Shown: positions 7,600 to 17,186, counted from the stretch's first letter. The stretch: DNA of 46,106 bases from Lachnospiraceae bacterium (GCA_017889125.1 JAGHER010000054.1:1-46106); one strand, 5' to 3'. Program-made: numbers and translations. The notes: generated from the sequence alone by a model not told the origin.

Positions 7600-9015
7600 G
7601 TGCTTTTTTCCAAGGGAAAACGGAAGCGTCTGGATATGGCGGATGTGAATGTATATACGGCGGCCAGGCTGGCGGACCTGGCCGCTTCCTTAAGCCGGCT
7701 GGCAAAATCATTTACGGAGGAAATTGACGGCCGTCATCTGACTAAGGAGGACGGGGCGGCGGCCATGCAGACGGCAGCGGCTATGGTCTGCGGCAGCTGC
7801 AGCCGCTGCAATCTGTACCAGGACAGTGCCAGGGAGGACAGCTATTATCTGTATTATCTGCTGCGGGCCTTTGAGGTCCACGGGGCGGTGCGGATGGAGG
7901 ACATGCCTCTTCTTTTCCGTCAGACCTGTTTTCATAAGGAACGGTATTTAAGCCAGTTAAACAGCAGCCTGGGACGAGCTACCATGAATCTGTCCTGGAA
8001 GAACCGTTTTCTGGAAAGCCGGGACGCGGTGGTGGTGCAGTTTCGGGAATTGGCATCAATTATCGAGGAATTTTCCCACCAGATGGAGAGGGCTGCGGAT
8101 GTGACCGGCCAATGGGAGCAGGCGGTAAAGCGAACCTTCCGGCGCCACCACATGCTGGTGGAAAATATGCTTGTGCTGGAGTACGAAAACGGCCAGCGGG
8201 AGGCCTACATGACCATGCACACCACCCACGGGGCCTGTCTTACGTCCCGGGAGGCGGCGGCTGTGCTGGGACAGGCCATGGACCGGCGGCGCTGGTATCC
8301 TGCCCGGGACAGCAAGGCCATTGTCACCAGGCAGTCAGGTACTCTGCGGTTTGTGGAGGAAGGAAAATACCAGATGCTCTGGGGGTCTGCCCGGGCGCCC
8401 AGGCAGGGTCAGCAGGTGTCCGGGGACAGCTATACCTTTTTCCGGAACGTGGAGGGGCAGGTGATTATGAGCCTTGCTGATGGTATGGGATGGGGAGAAC
8501 AGGCATCCCGGGAGAGCGAGCGGGTGGTGGAATTGACGGAACAGCTGATGGAGGCCGGCTTCACCGCCCGTTCTTCATTAAAGTTAGTGAATACCGTCCT
8601 GCTTTTAGCGGGGGCGGAGCAGCATCCGGCGGCGGTGGATCTGGTGTGTGTGGATCTGCATACCGGCGTCCTGGAAATCATGAAGCTGGGGGCGGCGGCT
8701 TCCTTTGTCATGGGGCAGGACGGAGTGGAACTTCTGGATTCGGGGGATGTGCCCATGGGGATACTTAACCCGGTGGAGCCTGCTCTGATGTCGAAAAAAT
8801 TGTGGGATGATGACCGGATTGTGATGGTCAGCGACGGGATTTTGGATGCCCTTCCAGGAGAGGAGAAAGAGCAGGTGCTGCGGGAATTTCTGGAGGCGCT
8901 GCCCCAGGCCGGGCCTCAGGAGATCGCTGACCAGGTGCTGGCCTTTGCCCAGTCCTCCGGCGGGGCAAGGGACGATATGACGGTGCTGGCGGCGGGGATA
9001 TGGGAGAAGGGGTAG
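7600..9015 (+). CDS. spoIIE: SpoIIE family PP2C-type phosphatase lacking the N-terminal membrane domain
   Basis: PP2C blocks GDSYTFFRNVEGQVIMSLADGMGWGEQASRES, DLVCVDLHTGVLEIMKLGAAASF, MVSDGILDALP, GGARDDMTVLAAGI; GTG at 7600 preceded by GGGAGGG (ORF is open upstream to 7447). Confidence 0.8.
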   Translation: MLFSKGKRKRLDMADVNVYTAARLADLAASLSRLAKSFTEEIDGRHLTKEDGAAAMQTAAAMVCGSCSRCNLYQDSAREDSYYLYYLLRAFEVHGAVRMEDMPLLFRQTCFHKERYLSQLNSSLGRATMNLSWKNRFLESRDAVVVQFRELASIIEEFSHQMERAADVTGQWEQAVKRTFRRHHMLVENMLVLEYENGQREAYMTMHTTHGACLTSREAAAVLGQAMDRRRWYPARDSKAIVTRQSGTLRFVEEGKYQMLWGSARAPRQGQQVSGDSYTFFRNVEGQVIMSLADGMGWGEQASRESERVVELTEQLMEAGFTARSSLKLVNTVLLLAGAEQHPAAVDLVCVDLHTGVLEIMKLGAAASFVMGQDGVELLDSGDVPMGILNPVEPALMSKKLWDDDRIVMVSDGILDALPGEEKEQVLREFLEALPQAGPQEIADQVLAFAQSSGGARDDMTVLAAGIWEKG

Positions 9016-9129
9016 AGGAAGGGCGGCGCAGACGGGAAATTCGGAAATGCAGATGGCATTTTTAAAGAAATCCTGTTATGATGTAGGGGTTAAAAGGTAT
9101 TTTACGGCAGGGAAGAAGGGGAACGGCAG

Positions 9130-11010
9130 ATGAGAAGAGAGACAGAAGATTTTATGGTACGGCATGGAATGCTGAAAAAGGGCGGGCGGATTCTGGCGGC
9201 CTTATCCGGCGGCGCAGATTCGGTCTGCCTTTTGTATGTATTGGCCGGAATGCGGGAAAAATGGGATTTGGAGGTTCGTGCCCTTCACGTCCACCATGGT
9301 CTTCGCGGGGCGGAGGCAGACCGGGACCAGGCCTTCTCGGAAAGCTGTGCCCGGAGTCTGGGTATTCCTTTTTCCTGCGTGCAGGTGAATGTGCGGCAGC
9401 TGGCGGCGCAGGAGGGCCTTTCAGAGGAGGAAGCGGCCCGGAGTCTGCGGTATCAGGCATTGGAGGAAGCAGCCTGCCGGTGGGAGATGGAGGAGAATCC
9501 AGCGCAAGCGCCGGAGCAGACTGAGGAAGCATCGAGGCAGCCTGCGGAAGTGCCGGGGCAGCTTGCGGAAGTTCCGAAGCAGCCTGCGGAAGTGTCGGAG
9601 CAGAGTACTGGAGTGCTGAAACAAACTTCCCCAGTCCAGATCGCCGTGGCCCACCACCGGGATGACAACGCGGAAACGGTGCTTCACCACCTGTTTAGGG
9701 GAAGCGGCCTTCGGGGACTTTCCGGCATCCGGCCTGTGCGGGGACGGATTATCCGGCCGCTTTTGTGGGCCGGCCGGCAGGAGATTGCGGCGTTCCTGCG
9801 GGAGGAAAAGGTTTCCTGGATTGAGGATTCCACCAACGCCTCGGAGGCTTACACCAGAAACCGGCTGCGGAACCAGATTCTTCCCCTGATCTGCAGCCAG
9901 GTCAACAGCCGGGCGCCCCAGCACATCAGCCAGGCGGCAGAATTTATCGGCCAGGCAGATGCCTATCTGGAAATGCAGGCCGCCAGGTGGCTGGAGGAAC
10001 ATGGGGTGAAATACGGCGGCGGGACAAAGGCTGGAGAAATGCCGAAACCGCAGAAAACAGAGCTGGGAGAAATGCCAAAACCGCAGAAAGCAGAGCTGGG
10101 AGAAATGCCGAATCCACACAAAACCGCGTTAGACGGACGCCGGATTCAGGCAGATGGAAGGGCACTCTCCCGGGAGCCGGAAATCATCCGGACCTATGTG
10201 GTGCGGCAGATGATGGAGGAGACGGCGGCGGGAATGCGCGATTTGTCATCGGTCCATGTGCGGGATGTGCTGGCCCTTCTAGAAAAGCAGTCCGGCAGCC
10301 AGGCAGACCTTCCCGGCGGCCTTTGTGCCTGGAAGGAGGGGGAAAACCTTATCCTGGGATACCGCGGCCGGAAAAGCGGTAAAGAGTGCCCGAGCAGGCA
10401 AACTGAGAGGGAGTACCCAGGCGAGCAAAGCGGTAAAGCGTACCCAAGCGGGCAAACTGAGAGGGAGTACCCAGGCGAGCAAAGCGGTAAAGCGTACCCA
10501 AGCAGGCAAAGCGATAAGGGATGCCCGGGCAGGCGCCCCAGAAAGGGGCATCCGAACCGGCAATCTGGGCAGGAAATGCCGTCTGTGCTGTGCGGCATCC
10601 TCCCCTTTATTCCAGGAGAAACCCATCGCCTATCCGCGGAAGCTGCCGGGGATGGGGAAGCCTTAAGCCTGGAGTTTACGGCATTTTTCCTGGAAAAAGG
10701 GATGAATTTTCCCCAAAAACAGTATACGAAATGGTTCGACTATGATAAAATACAAGGTGCGTTGTCTGTGAGAACAAGGCAGACCGGCGACTATTTTCTC
10801 TTGCCTGGAGGCGGGAGAAAGAGTGTAAAGTCATACATGATTGACCAGAAAATACCGGCCGGCATCCGGGACCGGATCCTTCTTTTGGCAGAGGGAAGCC
10901 ATGTTTTATGGATTATTGGATGGAGAATCAGCGAAGGAGCCAAGATCACTCCAAAGACCCGGAGGATCTTGCAAGTACACGTAAGCGGAGGGAAGGAAAA
11001 TGACAGATAA
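9130..11010 (+). CDS. tilS: tRNA(Ile)-lysidine synthetase with three repeat-rich insertions
   Basis: ALSGGADSVCLLYVL PP-loop; LHVHHGLRGAEADRD; VAHHRDDNAETVLHHLFRGSGLRGLSGI; C-terminal TilS domain; between spoIIE and hpt. Confidence 0.93.
   Translation: MRRETEDFMVRHGMLKKGGRILAALSGGADSVCLLYVLAGMREKWDLEVRALHVHHGLRGAEADRDQAFSESCARSLGIPFSCVQVNVRQLAAQEGLSEEEAARSLRYQALEEAACRWEMEENPAQAPEQTEEASRQPAEVPGQLAEVPKQPAEVSEQSTGVLKQTSPVQIAVAHHRDDNAETVLHHLFRGSGLRGLSGIRPVRGRIIRPLLWAGRQEIAAFLREEKVSWIEDSTNASEAYTRNRLRNQILPLICSQVNSRAPQHISQAAEFIGQADAYLEMQAARWLEEHGVKYGGGTKAGEMPKPQKTELGEMPKPQKAELGEMPNPHKTALDGRRIQADGRALSREPEIIRTYVVRQMMEETAAGMRDLSSVHVRDVLALLEKQSGSQADLPGGLCAWKEGENLILGYRGRKSGKECPSRQTEREYPGEQSGKAYPSGQTEREYPGEQSGKAYPSRQSDKGCPGRRPRKGHPNRQSGQEMPSVLCGILPFIPGETHRLSAEAAGDGEALSLEFTAFFLEKGMNFPQKQYTKWFDYDKIQGALSVRTRQTGDYFLLPGGGRKSVKSYMIDQKIPAGIRDRILLLAEGSHVLWIIGWRISEGAKITPKTRRILQVHVSGGKENDR
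9511..9632 (+). repeat. In-frame tandem repeat in tilS (about 21 bp / 7 aa)
   Basis: RQPAEVP GQLAEVP KQPAEVS EQSTGVL KQTSPVQ. Confidence 0.8.
10033..10131 (+). repeat. In-frame tandem repeat in tilS (33 bp / 11 aa, 3 copies)
   Basis: GEMPKPQKTEL / GEMPKPQKAEL / GEMPNPHKTAL. Confidence 0.93.
10375..10580 (+). repeat. In-frame tandem repeat in tilS (27 bp / 9 aa, about 7 copies)
   Basis: SGKECPSRQ/TEREYPGEQ/SGKAYPSGQ/TEREYPGEQ/SGKAYPSRQ/SDKGCPGRR/PRKGHPNRQ; higher-order 54-bp duplication almost perfect. Confidence 0.95.
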
Positions 11011-11524
11011 GATTCGGGTATTGCTGACCGAGGAAGAGGTAAACGCAAGGATCAATGAGATTGCGTCAAAAATTAATGAGGATTATGCTGGCAGGCCGGT
11101 GCATTTGATCTGCATCTTAAAGGGCGGCGTGTTCTTTACCTGCGAGCTGGCCAAGCGCCTGACAGTGCCTGTGTCCCTGGACTTTATGTCCGTATCCAGC
11201 TACGGAAGCGGCACGAAATCCAGCGGCGTGGTAAAGATTATCAAGGATCTGGATGAGCCTCTTGAGGGAAAAGAGGTTATTATCGTTGAGGATATTATTG
11301 ACTCCGGCCGGACGCTGGCCTATTTGATGGAAATATTGAAGCAGAGAAATCCCAGGAGCATTGAGCTGTGCACCCTCCTGGATAAGCCGGAGCGCCGGGT
11401 GAAGAAGCAGGTGCAGGTAAAATATACATGTTTTACCATTCCGGATGAATTTGTGGTAGGCTACGGCCTGGATTATGACCAGAAATACCGCAATCTGCCA
11501 TATATTGGAGTAGTAGAACAGTAA
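11000..11524 (+). CDS. hpt: Hypoxanthine phosphoribosyltransferase
   Basis: ICILKGGVFFTCELAKRL; VIIVEDIIDSGRTLAYL; CTLLDKPERR; FVVGYGLDYDQKYRNLPYIGVV. Confidence 0.95.
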   Translation: MTDKIRVLLTEEEVNARINEIASKINEDYAGRPVHLICILKGGVFFTCELAKRLTVPVSLDFMSVSSYGSGTKSSGVVKIIKDLDEPLEGKEVIIVEDIIDSGRTLAYLMEILKQRNPRSIELCTLLDKPERRVKKQVQVKYTCFTIPDEFVVGYGLDYDQKYRNLPYIGVVEQ

Positions 11525-11536
11525 GGAGGCAGCTAG

Positions 11537-13348
11537 TTGAGACAGCAGCAGCAATTCAGAGGCCTGGGTTTTGTGCTTATCATTGCGCTTATGCTTTTAT
11601 TGGTAACCACATTTTTCAGACCGATTTTAACTAATGACGAGATCAGCTACCAGCAGTATCAGGAGCTGCTGGATGGCGGAGAGATAACCAGAGTAATCAT
11701 TCACCAGAATCAGCAGACCCCTACCGGTATGCTGACCATAAATCTTCAGGACAACAGCAGCTGGCAGTATTATACTTCCGATGTGGCCGTGGAGCAGGAG
11801 GTTCTCCGGGGGAAGAATATTGATTTTATCCTTCAGGATGTGCCCCAGGATAATTACCTGTTAAGCATCATGCTTCCTATTCTCCTTTCTACGGTGGTAG
11901 TTGTGGTGTTGATTTTCATGATGAATGCCCGGGCGGCAGGCGGCGGCACTAATGCGAAGATGATGAATTTCGGAAAAAGCCGGGCCAGGCTCAGCCGGGA
12001 CAGCAAGGTGAATTTCCATGATGTGGCAGGTCTGGAGGAGGAAAAGGAAGAGCTGGAGGAGGTTGTGGATTTCCTTCGCCAGCCCCAGAAATATACCAGC
12101 GTAGGCGCCAGGATTCCCAAGGGTCTTCTCTTGGTGGGCCCGCCAGGTACAGGAAAGACCCTTCTTGCCAAGGCTGTGGCCGGTGAGGCGGGCGTTCCCT
12201 TCTTCTCCATCTCCGGTTCGGATTTTGTGGAGATGTTCGTGGGTGTGGGCGCTTCCCGTGTCCGCGACCTGTTTGAGGATGCCAAGAAAAATTCTCCCTG
12301 CATCGTATTTATCGATGAGATTGACGCGGTGGCCCGCAGAAGAGGCACCGGAATGGGCGGCGGCCACGATGAGCGGGAGCAGACCTTAAACCAGCTCCTG
12401 GTGGAGATGGACGGCTTTGGCGTGAATGAAGGCATCATCGTTATGGCGGCCACCAACCGGGTGGATATTCTTGATCCGGCTATCCTCCGTCCCGGCCGTT
12501 TTGACCGGAAGGTGATGGTGGGACGCCCGGATGTGAAGGGGCGTCAGGAGATCCTGAAGGTTCACTGCAAGGAGAAGCCGCTGAGCGATGATGTGGATCT
12601 GGAGCGGGTGGCCAGGACTACCGCCGGATTTACCGGCGCGGATCTGGAGAACCTGATGAATGAGGCCGCCATCATTACGGCCAGAGAAGGCCGCCGGTTT
12701 GTGCGCCAGGAGGATATTGACAAGGCCTTTGTGAAGGTAGGCATCGGCTCGGAGAAAAAGAGCAAGGTGATTTCTGAAAAGGATAAGAAGATTACCGCAT
12801 ATCACGAGGCCGGTCACGCGATTCTCTTCCATGTGCTGCCGGATGTGGGCCCGGTTCACACTGTTTCCATCATTCCTACGGGAAATGGCGCAGGCGGCTA
12901 CACCATGCCTCTCCCGGAGAAGGATGAGGCTTATATGACCAGAGGGCGGATGCTGCAGCATATTATGGTGGCGCTGGGCGGACGGATTGCCGAGGAACTG
13001 ATCTTTGATGACATTACCACTGGTGCTTCCCAGGATATCAAGCAGGCCACCGGCATTGCCCGGGCTATGGTGACCCAGTACGGCATGTCCGATAAGGTGG
13101 GCATGATTAATTACGGAAGCGATGAGGATGAGGTATTTATCGGCCGGGATCTGGCCCATGCCAAGAGCTACGGCGAGGCGGTGGCCACGGTGATTGACGA
13201 GGAAGTGAAGCGGATCATCGATGACTGCTACCAGAAGGCGAAGGCGATTATCATGGAGAATGAGCATGTCCTCCATACCTGCAGCCAGCTGCTTTTGGTG
13301 AAGGAAAAGATCGGCCAGGAGGAATTTGAGAAGCTGTTTGCGCGATAA
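11537..13348 (+). CDS. ftsH: ATP-dependent zinc metalloprotease FtsH (TTG start)
   Basis: Two TMs; [49 protein letters not shown] region; HEAGH zinc motif. Confidence 0.97.
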   Translation: MRQQQQFRGLGFVLIIALMLLLVTTFFRPILTNDEISYQQYQELLDGGEITRVIIHQNQQTPTGMLTINLQDNSSWQYYTSDVAVEQEVLRGKNIDFILQDVPQDNYLLSIMLPILLSTVVVVVLIFMMNARAAGGGTNAKMMNFGKSRARLSRDSKVNFHDVAGLEEEKEELEEVVDFLRQPQKYTSVGARIPKGLLLVGPPGTGKTLLAKAVAGEAGVPFFSISGSDFVEMFVGVGASRVRDLFEDAKKNSPCIVFIDEIDAVARRRGTGMGGGHDEREQTLNQLLVEMDGFGVNEGIIVMAATNRVDILDPAILRPGRFDRKVMVGRPDVKGRQEILKVHCKEKPLSDDVDLERVARTTAGFTGADLENLMNEAAIITAREGRRFVRQEDIDKAFVKVGIGSEKKSKVISEKDKKITAYHEAGHAILFHVLPDVGPVHTVSIIPTGNGAGGYTMPLPEKDEAYMTRGRMLQHIMVALGGRIAEELIFDDITTGASQDIKQATGIARAMVTQYGMSDKVGMINYGSDEDEVFIGRDLAHAKSYGEAVATVIDEEVKRIIDDCYQKAKAIIMENEHVLHTCSQLLLVKEKIGQEEFEKLFAR

Positions 13349-13491
13349 GCCCGGAAAGCGGATGCCGTGCCTGCACGAGCGGGCCTTCCCCTATCCGATG
13401 CGGAAACCATGTAAATCAGCAGGAAATATACAATATGCACAAAAACAATATGCAAAATATGTGAAGTTTGTGCACACTTATTTTGAAACCT

Positions 13492-13604
13492 ATGCTATTA
13501 TAATACACGTAACCCCCCCAATACATTATATAGTTTTTGCTACACCCCATAAGAAACGAAATACCTTCTCCTGAAGAAGCCGGCTCATGTGAGCCGGCTT
13601 CTTT
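13492..13604 (+). ncRNA. Candidate small transcript ending at a strong intrinsic terminator
   Basis: Extended -10 TGcTATTAT near 13492-13500; no ORF; terminator at 13574-13604. Confidence 0.25.
13574..13604. terminator. Intrinsic terminator downstream of ftsH
   Basis: AGAAGCCGGCTCatgtGAGCCGGCTTCTTT. Confidence 0.8.
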
Positions 13605-13840
13605 ACATCTATTTGGAAATTCCGCATTCTGTAAAGCAAAAGTCTCCGGCGAAGAAACGGCCCAAATTTCGACTGAAAATTTCGTGACTTTTCCCCATTG
13701 TATAATCCTGTGATATCGTTTACAATTACTCTATTACGTATTTAAAAGTTTACCGTCTCAAAGGGCGGTTTCAATCGTGTGTCAGCAAAGGGATGCAAAG
13801 GGGAAGGATCCGCTTTGACGGGACAGGAGGGGCGTAGAGC

Positions 13841-15985
13841 ATGAATGCTGAAATGTGCTATTTAAATCGGGAAGCCTTATTCTGTTCGGAGACGGAGGAC
13901 TATCGGATTCCGGCGGAGCCGGAGGAAAATCAGGAGGTAGCTCTGCGCTTTCGGACAGCGCGGGAGGATGCAGACCGAATTTTGTATAGAGAATGCGGCA
14001 GCGATCAGGCTATAGATATGAAAAAGATCGCCAGTGACGCATATTTTGATTATTATGAGTGCCGGATCCGGACGGAAAAGGAACCGATCCGCTATTATTT
14101 TGAGATTATAAAGGGCAGCGGCAACTGCTTTTACAATCGCATGGGTGTCCAGCAGGAGGCTCTGCCGGAATTTGCCTTCTGCATCACGCCGGGCTTTCAT
14201 ACGCCGGAGTGGGCCAAGGGTGCAGTGATGTATCAGATTTATGTGGACCGGTTCTGCAATGGAGACCCCTCCAATGACGTGGAGACCGGAGAATACATTT
14301 ACATCGGACAGCCGGTTCAGGGCGTAAAGAATTGGGAGAAGCCTCTGGAGCCGCTGGATGTGGGATATTTTTACGGCGGCGATTTGAAGGGTGTTTGGGA
14401 GAAGCTGGATTATCTCCAGGGCCTTGGGGTGGAAGTGATTTATTTTAATCCTATTTTTGTATCGCCCTCTAATCATAAGTATGACTGCCAGGATTATGAG
14501 CATATTGATCCGCATTACGGGGTGATTGTGAAGGATGGCGGCGAGCTTCTCGGAGGCCAGACAGATCCCGAGGGCGGGGAAGGAGACCGGCGGGAGGAGA
14601 ATAAGCGTGCCACCCGCTACATTACCCGGGTTACGGATCGGGAGAACCTGGAGGCATCCGATGCCTTTTTTGCCCGTTTTGTGGAGGAGGTTCACCGGCG
14701 GGGCATGCGGGTGATCCTGGACGGTGTGTTCAATCACTGCGGTTCTTTCAATAAATGGCTGGACCGGGAAGGGATTTATGAGGGCGCTGAGGGCTATGAG
14801 CCGGGGGCGTATGTATCGGAGGACAGCCCGTACCACACCTTTTTTAAGTTTCATAAGTCCGATTCGGAAAACTGGCCTTACAATGGCAGCTATGACGGCT
14901 GGTGGGGGCATGATACCCTTCCGAAGCTGAATTATGAGGAATCGCCGAAGCTTCAGGAGTATATTTTAAATATTGCCAGGAAATGGGTCTCTGCGCCTTA
15001 CTGTGCGGACGGATGGCGTCTGGATGTGGCGGCGGACTTAGGCCACAGCGGTGAGTTTAACCACTATTTCTGGCAGCAGTTCCGCAAGGCGGTGAAGGAG
15101 GCCAATCCGGAGGCGCTGATTCTGGCGGAGCATTATGGTGATCCTAATGGCTGGCTGCAGGGAAATGAGTGGGACACCGTGATGAATTACGATGCGTTTA
15201 TGGAACCGGTCACATGGTTCCTTACGGGAATGGAGAAGCACAGCGACGAGTATGACGGGCATCTGTACGGAGACGGCGAAGGATTTTTCCGGGCCATGTA
15301 CTATCACATGAGCCGGATGCAGACTCCCTCGGTAATGGTGGCCATGAATGAGCTGTCCAATCACGATCATTCCCGTTTCCTGACCAGGACCAACCAGACG
15401 GTAGGGCGTATTGCCACCATGGGCGCTGAGGCGGCCTCTGAGGGCATCCGCTACGGCGTGCTGCGGGAAGCGGTGATGCTGCAGATGACCTGGCCCGGCG
15501 CGCCGACCATTTATTACGGCGATGAGGTGGGGCTCTGCGGATGGACGGATCCGGACAACCGGAGAACCTATCCCTGGGGGCATGAGGATCTGGAGCTTCT
15601 GGAATTTCACCGCTATATGTGCAGCATACACAAGCGTCTGCCTGTGCTGCGGCGGGGCAGCGTAAAGCCTCTTCTGGCGGGACGCCAGCTTCTGGCATAC
15701 GGCCGGATGATGGGACGCTATAAGGCGGCTGTGGTAGTGAATAACCGGGACAGCGAGCGGGATGTGGAGCTGCCGGTGTGGCTTCTGGGCGTGCAGCCTG
15801 ATGAGCCTATGATGCGGATTATGCTGACCACGGAGACAGGGTACAATGTCGGTCAGGTGAAGGTGGACATCCGCCAGGGGAATGCGTTCCTTAAGATGCC
15901 GCCGGTGAGCAGTGTGCTGCTGATTACCCATGGGGATGAATTTTACAGTGCAGCGGCGCTGGATCATTCAGTAGGGGAAATTTGA
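13841..15985 (+). CDS. GH13 alpha-glycosidase (neopullulanase/cyclomaltodextrinase-like)
   Basis: N-terminal CBM34-like region; VMYQIYVDRFCNGDPSND; VILDGVFNH; DGWRLDVAADLG; ILAEHYGDPNGWL; MNELSNHDHSRFL. Confidence 0.9.
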   Translation: MNAEMCYLNREALFCSETEDYRIPAEPEENQEVALRFRTAREDADRILYRECGSDQAIDMKKIASDAYFDYYECRIRTEKEPIRYYFEIIKGSGNCFYNRMGVQQEALPEFAFCITPGFHTPEWAKGAVMYQIYVDRFCNGDPSNDVETGEYIYIGQPVQGVKNWEKPLEPLDVGYFYGGDLKGVWEKLDYLQGLGVEVIYFNPIFVSPSNHKYDCQDYEHIDPHYGVIVKDGGELLGGQTDPEGGEGDRREENKRATRYITRVTDRENLEASDAFFARFVEEVHRRGMRVILDGVFNHCGSFNKWLDREGIYEGAEGYEPGAYVSEDSPYHTFFKFHKSDSENWPYNGSYDGWWGHDTLPKLNYEESPKLQEYILNIARKWVSAPYCADGWRLDVAADLGHSGEFNHYFWQQFRKAVKEANPEALILAEHYGDPNGWLQGNEWDTVMNYDAFMEPVTWFLTGMEKHSDEYDGHLYGDGEGFFRAMYYHMSRMQTPSVMVAMNELSNHDHSRFLTRTNQTVGRIATMGAEAASEGIRYGVLREAVMLQMTWPGAPTIYYGDEVGLCGWTDPDNRRTYPWGHEDLELLEFHRYMCSIHKRLPVLRRGSVKPLLAGRQLLAYGRMMGRYKAAVVVNNRDSERDVELPVWLLGVQPDEPMMRIMLTTETGYNVGQVKVDIRQGNAFLKMPPVSSVLLITHGDEFYSAAALDHSVGEI

Positions 15986-16029
15986 TCTGCAGAAGAGATG
16001 TGGAAATTTGTGGAAATCAGATTTTTTCC

Positions 16030-16058
16030 TTGATTTTTTTGCAAAGATATGCTATTAT
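16030..16058 (+). promoter_or_regulatory. Promoter for tRNA-Tyr
   Basis: TTGATT - 17 nt - TATTAT. Confidence 0.55.
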
Positions 16059-16088
16059 TACAGATGCCTGTCGATGACAGGCGCATAT

Positions 16089-16170
16089 GGGTGGATTCCC
16101 GAGTGGCCAAAGGGGACAGACTGTAAATCTGCTGCGATTCGCTTCGGTGGTTCGAATCCACCTCCGCCCA
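16089..16170 (+). tRNA. tRNA-Tyr (anticodon GTA), no encoded CCA
   Basis: GGGTGGATTCCCGAGTGGCCAAAGGGGACAGACTGTAAATCTGCTGCGATTCGCTTCGGTGGTTCGAATCCACCTCCGCCCA; class II variable arm. Confidence 0.93.
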
Positions 16171-16177
16171 TTTTTTA

Positions 16178-16204
16178 AGCCCGGCTTTGCCGGGTGTTTT
16201 TTTG
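16178..16204 (+). terminator. Intrinsic terminator after tRNA-Tyr
   Basis: GCCCGGCtttGCCGGGTGTTTTTTTG. Confidence 0.75.
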
Positions 16205-16244
16205 TTTAATAAGAACTAAGAACGGTTTAGAGAGGAGAAGAGGG

Positions 16245-17057
16245 ATGATTAAAGCGGATTTTCACACCCATACTACATACTGTGATGGGAAAAATACCCC
16301 CAGGGAGATGGTGGAACGGGCCTGGGGGCTGGGGTTTACGGATTTCGGCCTGTCGGGGCATGCGGATTTTTCCTTTTGTGATCCGGGCTTTGGCATGTCA
16401 GATGAGGCTCTTCGGCAGTACCGGCAGGAGCTTCTTCTTCTTCGGGAGGAATACCGGGGGAGGATGAATCTGTATATCGGCATTGAGCTGGACTGCCTGG
16501 GTCCGATTCAGAAGGCGGAATATGCTATTGGTTCCACCCATTGTGTGGAAAGGGATGGAGAGGTGATTGCCGTGGATGATACCGCCAGGAAGCTGGAGGA
16601 TGGGGTGATGCGGCTCTGGAAGGGGGACTGGTACGCCTTTGTCCGGGATTACTATGAGCTGGAGGCACAGGTTTATGATCGCACCGGCTGTGACTGGGTG
16701 GGGCATTTTGACCTGCTGACGAAATTTAACGAGGGATGCCGTTATTTTGATGAGACCTGTGATGATTACCTGGAGCCGGCCCTGACGGCTATGCGGAAGC
16801 TAAATGAGCAGGGGATGCCCTTTGAGATCAATACCGGCGCCATGTCCAGAGGCTACCGGAGCGATCCCTATCCATCGCGGATCTTGCTGCGGGAGCTGTG
16901 CCAGATGGGCGGGCGGATCCTGATCAGCTCGGACAGCCACAGCGTGGATGCCATTGGCCACGGCTTTGCGCAGGCGGAGCGGCTGGCTTGGGAGTGCGGC
17001 TTCCGGTCAGTGCTGTGCCTGCGTCCGGAAGGCGGTTTCCGGGAGATTCCTCTGTAG
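16245..17057 (+). CDS. PHP-domain histidinol-phosphatase family protein
   Basis: MIKADFHTHTTYCDGKNTPREMVERAWGLGFTDFGLSGHADF; ISSDSHSVDAIGHGF. Confidence 0.85.
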   Translation: MIKADFHTHTTYCDGKNTPREMVERAWGLGFTDFGLSGHADFSFCDPGFGMSDEALRQYRQELLLLREEYRGRMNLYIGIELDCLGPIQKAEYAIGSTHCVERDGEVIAVDDTARKLEDGVMRLWKGDWYAFVRDYYELEAQVYDRTGCDWVGHFDLLTKFNEGCRYFDETCDDYLEPALTAMRKLNEQGMPFEINTGAMSRGYRSDPYPSRILLRELCQMGGRILISSDSHSVDAIGHGFAQAERLAWECGFRSVLCLRPEGGFREIPL

Positions 17058-17186
17058 AGTTATTGTCAGAAAATATTATCCGGATTCTGATTGCACATGA
17101 GACGAAAACCGATTATACTGAAATTAATGGATGATCGAAGGTTGAAGAATTATCGGAAGTGTGTAAAGGAAGAAGGAGGCGTAATT

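Noticed and set aside
12386-13276. 296-aa minus-strand ORF opposite ftsH
   Set aside because: Shadow ORF of a highly conserved gene.
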